A program made the position numbers and the translations under genes. A DNA stretch of 64,000 bases from Enterococcus phoeniculicola ATCC BAA-412 (GTDB lineage: Bacteria; Bacillota; Bacilli; Lactobacillales; Enterococcaceae), in contig NZ_ASWE01000004.1 of the NCBI RefSeq assembly GCF_000407505.1, positions 1 to 64,000 of the forward strand, written 5' to 3'. The stretch's first letter is position 1; each line of letters starts with the position of its first letter. Below are positions 61,062 through 64,000 of this stretch, piece by piece. The notes under the pieces were generated by a model. The model was not told the DNA's origin. It saw nothing but the letters and a program-made list of their open reading frames with translations, and did no database searches.

Positions 61062-63662
61062 ATGAAGCTAAGGAATAATAATCGAACGGTTATCCGTACG
61101 TTATCAAAGGCAAATTATAAACATAATCAATCACGAAATTGGTTAATGATAGGTGCAGTAGCTACTACAGTCCTTGTATTGTTTTGTATTTTTAGTTTTA
61201 TGAAGGGACGAATTGATGCAGAATACATTATGGAAGTTAGACACAATGGCGTTGCCTCCACCACTTCTTTGGATCGTCCGACCAATCTTCAAAAAAAAGA
61301 AATCGAACGGCTTTCTTATATTGATCGAACAGGTAAGGTCTATGGATTTTCAGAGGGAAAAGTGAATGGAACAAGCCGTTTTGCAGGAGTAGTTGCTGAT
61401 AACACAGCTTTTGAAAAAATGTTTGTTCCGGCATATTCTGATATTCATGGAGCCTATCCAAAAAAAGAAAATGAACTGATGCTCTCCATTAGAGGACTAG
61501 AGGAGCTTGGGATAACAAATCCAACACTTGGAATGAAGATTCCTGTAGAGATTTATATGGATAAGGGAAAATCAGAGAATCGGACTTTTTTGCTAAGTGG
61601 TTTTTATACAGAGTATGTTCATCCTATAGAGGGTCCGCCTATCGGTTTTTTCTCTGAAATCTATCTGAATCATTTGGGTTTTTCAATGAACAATCCAACT
61701 AACCTACTCATTCAACAGAAAAACTGGTATCCCGGAGAAGATATAGAGCAAATGCTTTACAATGATGTGGATACAATTGATGAGATTCAGAAATTTGGTA
61801 GTGCAAATTCTGTAAGTTATAATGTGATTCGAAGAACAGTAGGTGGGTACGATATTGCCTTTTTAAGTATTGCTATTCTAATCATTTGTGTCTTTTTATT
61901 AAACTACAACGTAATGAATATTTCCGTGAGTCGCGAAATTCGTTATTATGGATTGTTAAAAACGATTGGTGCAACAAATCGTCAAATTAGAAGAACTATT
62001 TATCAACAATTTCTTAAAATATCGTTGATTGGACTGTTGATTGGTAGCGGGATAAGCTTAGTAATTATTTTAGGAATTGCCCCTAAAATACTATCAAAAT
62101 ACTATTTAAATAATTATGGGCTTTCTTCTCAGATGATTCAATTTGAACCGATTCTTTTAATTGGAAGTGTGGGGCTTACACTTCTCCTCTCTTTTATAAG
62201 TATTTTACTTCCTGCATATAAAGCAGGAAAAATTACGCCGATTGAATCATTAAATTATATTGGCCCTAAGACTAACAAAAAAAGAAGACGAAAGGGTCAA
62301 GAGGGGGCGAAGCTCCATTATATGGCATGGAGAAATTTATGGAGAAATAGACGAGCAACGGTATTGTCAATGTTGTCTATTTTTCTAGGACTTGGAATAG
62401 CACTAAGCTCCATTGTTGTCGTGACTTCTTTAGACTATACGAATAACTTTAAATCTTTTCCTGATTTTGAACTGGCTGCGCCGTATAGCCCAATGTTTTA
62501 TTTGGATGATAAAATATTTGATGATAGTTTTGCTTCTTTAACGATGGAGGAGGCAGAGTATCTTCAAACACTTGATGGCGTAAAAAAATCAGAGGTTATC
62601 TATGGGGGATTTATTCAAGCGAATCCAGATGATAAGGCATGGGTGCCCTATTTTAAAGGTGGAACGATGATTCCCAACCTTGAATCAGAAGATGGGAAAG
62701 AACAGTTAAAGCAAATGAAAGCTTATTTTTATTCGACAATTTTAATTGTTGAGGATTCTTATTTAGATCAATTAGAAAAATATAGTGAAAAAAATCAACT
62801 TAGTTTAGACATAGAAGGTCTCCGAGCAGGAACAAGTGTCATTAGCACAGCGGGCTCTCTTTTCTCGAAAAAATTATTAGCATCCTCTATTTCAGAGATG
62901 GGGGAAGTGGTCCATTTAGATGCGAAAATTCCTAATAAGAAACCGGCAGAGAGGACTTTTGGTGGTTATGTAGATTCATCGAAAGAAGAATTTCCAGCAA
63001 AACACTATAGCTATATGCAAAATGGACCGGAGCTCATGATGAGTGAAGCAAGTTTTGATCAATTAGGTATTCAAAAACGGCCACTGGTTGTCAACTTATA
63101 TGTAGAAGAAGAAAAAGAACCTTTTGTTAAAAGAAAAATAAAACGATTTATGGAACAAAAGGAAGCGGCTATCGCACCCAATGAGCGTGAAGCGAAAGTC
63201 CCTTCCGCATTTATCAACTCAGAAAGCTTAGAGGCTGCACAAGATGAGATAAGAACGATGAAAGTAGCGATGTATTCGATTAGTTTCTTGTTAATTTCAT
63301 TAGGACTTGTCAATCATATGAATACGACATCAAGTAGTCTATTGAGTCGACGAAGTGAAATCGCTGTTATGGAAAGTGTGGGAATGACTAGAAAGCAGCT
63401 GAGAAAGCTTTTGATATTTGAAGGACTTTACTATAGTGGGATTGTTTCGGCGTTGTTGTGTACGCTAGGTTCAAGTAGTTTATTTCTCTTATTTAAGGTT
63501 ATTCACGGGCGAATGGGGTATGCACAGTTTACATTTCCAATGATTTCTTTGCTGGTGATTGTCAGCTGTTTATTCTTAGTTTGTATAAGTATCCCACTTA
63601 TTTTTTATCGACGAATGACTAATCAAAGTGTGATCGAACGATTGCGGGAAACAAACGAGTAG
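61062..63662 (+). CDS. FtsX-like permease, large
   Basis: The product is 866 aa with about eight membrane helices: one near 28-47, three in the first FtsX module (about 262-390), one near 432-455, and three in the second FtsX module (about 738-855). Large extracytoplasmic loops lie at 50-255 and 460-735. It is longer than BceB (about 650 aa), and the layout is a duplicated FtsX arrangement. The basic linker KKRRRKGQEG precedes the second half. RBS GGGGCTAGGAG. It likely works with the ATPase in peptide or lipid handling at the membrane. Confidence 0.9.
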   Translation: MKLRNNNRTVIRTLSKANYKHNQSRNWLMIGAVATTVLVLFCIFSFMKGRIDAEYIMEVRHNGVASTTSLDRPTNLQKKEIERLSYIDRTGKVYGFSEGKVNGTSRFAGVVADNTAFEKMFVPAYSDIHGAYPKKENELMLSIRGLEELGITNPTLGMKIPVEIYMDKGKSENRTFLLSGFYTEYVHPIEGPPIGFFSEIYLNHLGFSMNNPTNLLIQQKNWYPGEDIEQMLYNDVDTIDEIQKFGSANSVSYNVIRRTVGGYDIAFLSIAILIICVFLLNYNVMNISVSREIRYYGLLKTIGATNRQIRRTIYQQFLKISLIGLLIGSGISLVIILGIAPKILSKYYLNNYGLSSQMIQFEPILLIGSVGLTLLLSFISILLPAYKAGKITPIESLNYIGPKTNKKRRRKGQEGAKLHYMAWRNLWRNRRATVLSMLSIFLGLGIALSSIVVVTSLDYTNNFKSFPDFELAAPYSPMFYLDDKIFDDSFASLTMEEAEYLQTLDGVKKSEVIYGGFIQANPDDKAWVPYFKGGTMIPNLESEDGKEQLKQMKAYFYSTILIVEDSYLDQLEKYSEKNQLSLDIEGLRAGTSVISTAGSLFSKKLLASSISEMGEVVHLDAKIPNKKPAERTFGGYVDSSKEEFPAKHYSYMQNGPELMMSEASFDQLGIQKRPLVVNLYVEEEKEPFVKRKIKRFMEQKEAAIAPNEREAKVPSAFINSESLEAAQDEIRTMKVAMYSISFLLISLGLVNHMNTTSSSLLSRRSEIAVMESVGMTRKQLRKLLIFEGLYYSGIVSALLCTLGSSSLFLLFKVIHGRMGYAQFTFPMISLLVIVSCLFLVCISIPLIFYRRMTNQSVIERLRETNE

Positions 63663-63708
63663 CGGATGTTTTTTGAAAATTTTCGTGAAACTTAACTGAG
63701 AAATCTTC

Positions 63709-63824
63709 TTGACATTTTGTATCATAACTTGTATTATACTGCTTGGGCACCTTTCTAAAAGGTCAGTTGTTTATACGTAAATAATAGCTCCCTGTTCACT
63801 ATGAATGGGGAGTTTTCTTTTTTT
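63709..63824 (+). promoter_or_regulatory. pyrG promoter and CTP-controlled attenuator
   Basis: -35 TTGACA (63709-63714), 17-nt spacer, -10 TATTAT (63732-63737), and GGGC at 63745-63748 at the expected start. Downstream, AGCTCCC...GGGGAG (about 63786-63812) forms a terminator with T-rich tail. This matches pyrG regulation in B. subtilis: low CTP causes repeated G addition at GGG, and the poly-G pairs with CUCCC and blocks the terminator. Confidence 0.9.
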
Positions 63825-63883
63825 ATTTACTAAGCACTATCCTAAACATGCATAAAAATTTTTAAGAAGGAGTTTTTCATTTT

Positions 63884-64000
63884 ATGACAAAATACATTTT
63901 TGTGACAGGCGGCGTGGTATCTTCTATTGGTAAAGGAATTGTTGCAGCTTCTTTAGGTCGCTTGCTGAAAAATCGTGGATTAAAAGTGACTATTCAAAAG
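63884..64000 (+). CDS. pyrG: CTP synthase, 5' part only (window edge)
   Basis: The first 39 codons are [20 protein letters not shown] and onwards; the gene runs off the window. [10 protein letters not shown] is the P-loop-like ATP site of the synthase domain. It makes CTP from UTP, ATP and glutamine. RBS AAGAAGGAG lies 9-10 nt before ATG. Expression is governed by the attenuator upstream. No stop codon is reached, so length and the C-terminal glutaminase domain cannot be checked. Confidence 0.95.

Overview
The window is chromosomal DNA from a low-GC Gram-positive coccus of the Lactobacillales, most likely an Enterococcus or close relative. The evidence is the AT-rich coding sequence, strong AGGAGG-type ribosome binding sites, EzrA, Rex, RpoY/RNase J, a valS T-box, a GlnR box before glnRA, a CtsR box before clpP, Mga-like regulators, and a WxL/DUF916/LPXTG-type surface cluster. 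No phage, transposase, plasmid or CRISPR genes were seen. The species call is inference from gene content only.

Layout. 1-8.0 kb: tRNA-Asn, flavin reductase, ring-cleaving dioxygenase, a HAD phosphatase, a MerR/ClbS-DfsB pair, a GNAT enzyme, tRNA-Thr and a GntR regulator with a membrane protein. 8.2-21.8 kb: housekeeping genes (pepC, acyl-ACP thioesterase, asparaginase, DUF72, Cof-HAD, MazG-like protein, aspartate kinase, ezrA, cysteine desulfurase-thiI, rex, tpx). 21.8-24.9 kb: a T-box leader and valS. 25.3-32.1 kb: an AraC regulator fused to a GH39-like domain, followed by a transporter, L-serine dehydratase beta and alpha, and an M20 amidohydrolase. 32.2-35.9 kb: folC, a HAD protein, radC, a cold-shock gene and a TetR regulator. 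36.1-37.9 kb: an Mga-type regulator and a small basic protein. 38.1-40.0 kb: rnjA and rpoY behind a structured leader. 40.5-44.0 kb: a heterodimeric ABC exporter. 44.1-51.3 kb: gamma-carbonic anhydrase, clpP, a membrane-anchored unknown, GDPD, miaA, hflX, glnR and glnA. 52.2-57.9 kb: an Mga-type regulator and a four-gene WxL surface operon. 58.4-63.7 kb: a two-component system with an ABC/FtsX transporter. 63.7-64.0 kb: the pyrG leader and the first 39 codons of pyrG.

Regulation can be read directly at several loci: a T-box (valS), a GlnR box (glnRA), a CtsR direct repeat over the clpP promoter, a GGGC start plus terminator (pyrG), and palindromes at the dioxygenase, GntR and WxL promoters. 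A composite element recurs after many genes. It consists of an intrinsic terminator hairpin (GGGTGGGAYATAACT/AGTTATRTCCCACC type) joined to a longer, variable stem. One 58-bp block of it occurs as a tandem pair near position 200 and as an exact inverted copy near 6.05 kb.

The least ordinary parts are five. First, the AraC-GH39 protein has both expected catalytic carboxylate motifs altered and sits upstream of a putative serine-releasing catabolic operon. Second, the terminator-linked repeat family. Third, the rpoY-rnjA leader ends in a terminator-like hairpin. Fourth, the WxL operon has a new candidate operator and a non-standard sorting motif. Fifth, a Bce-like sensor/regulator pair is linked to an oversized FtsX permease.
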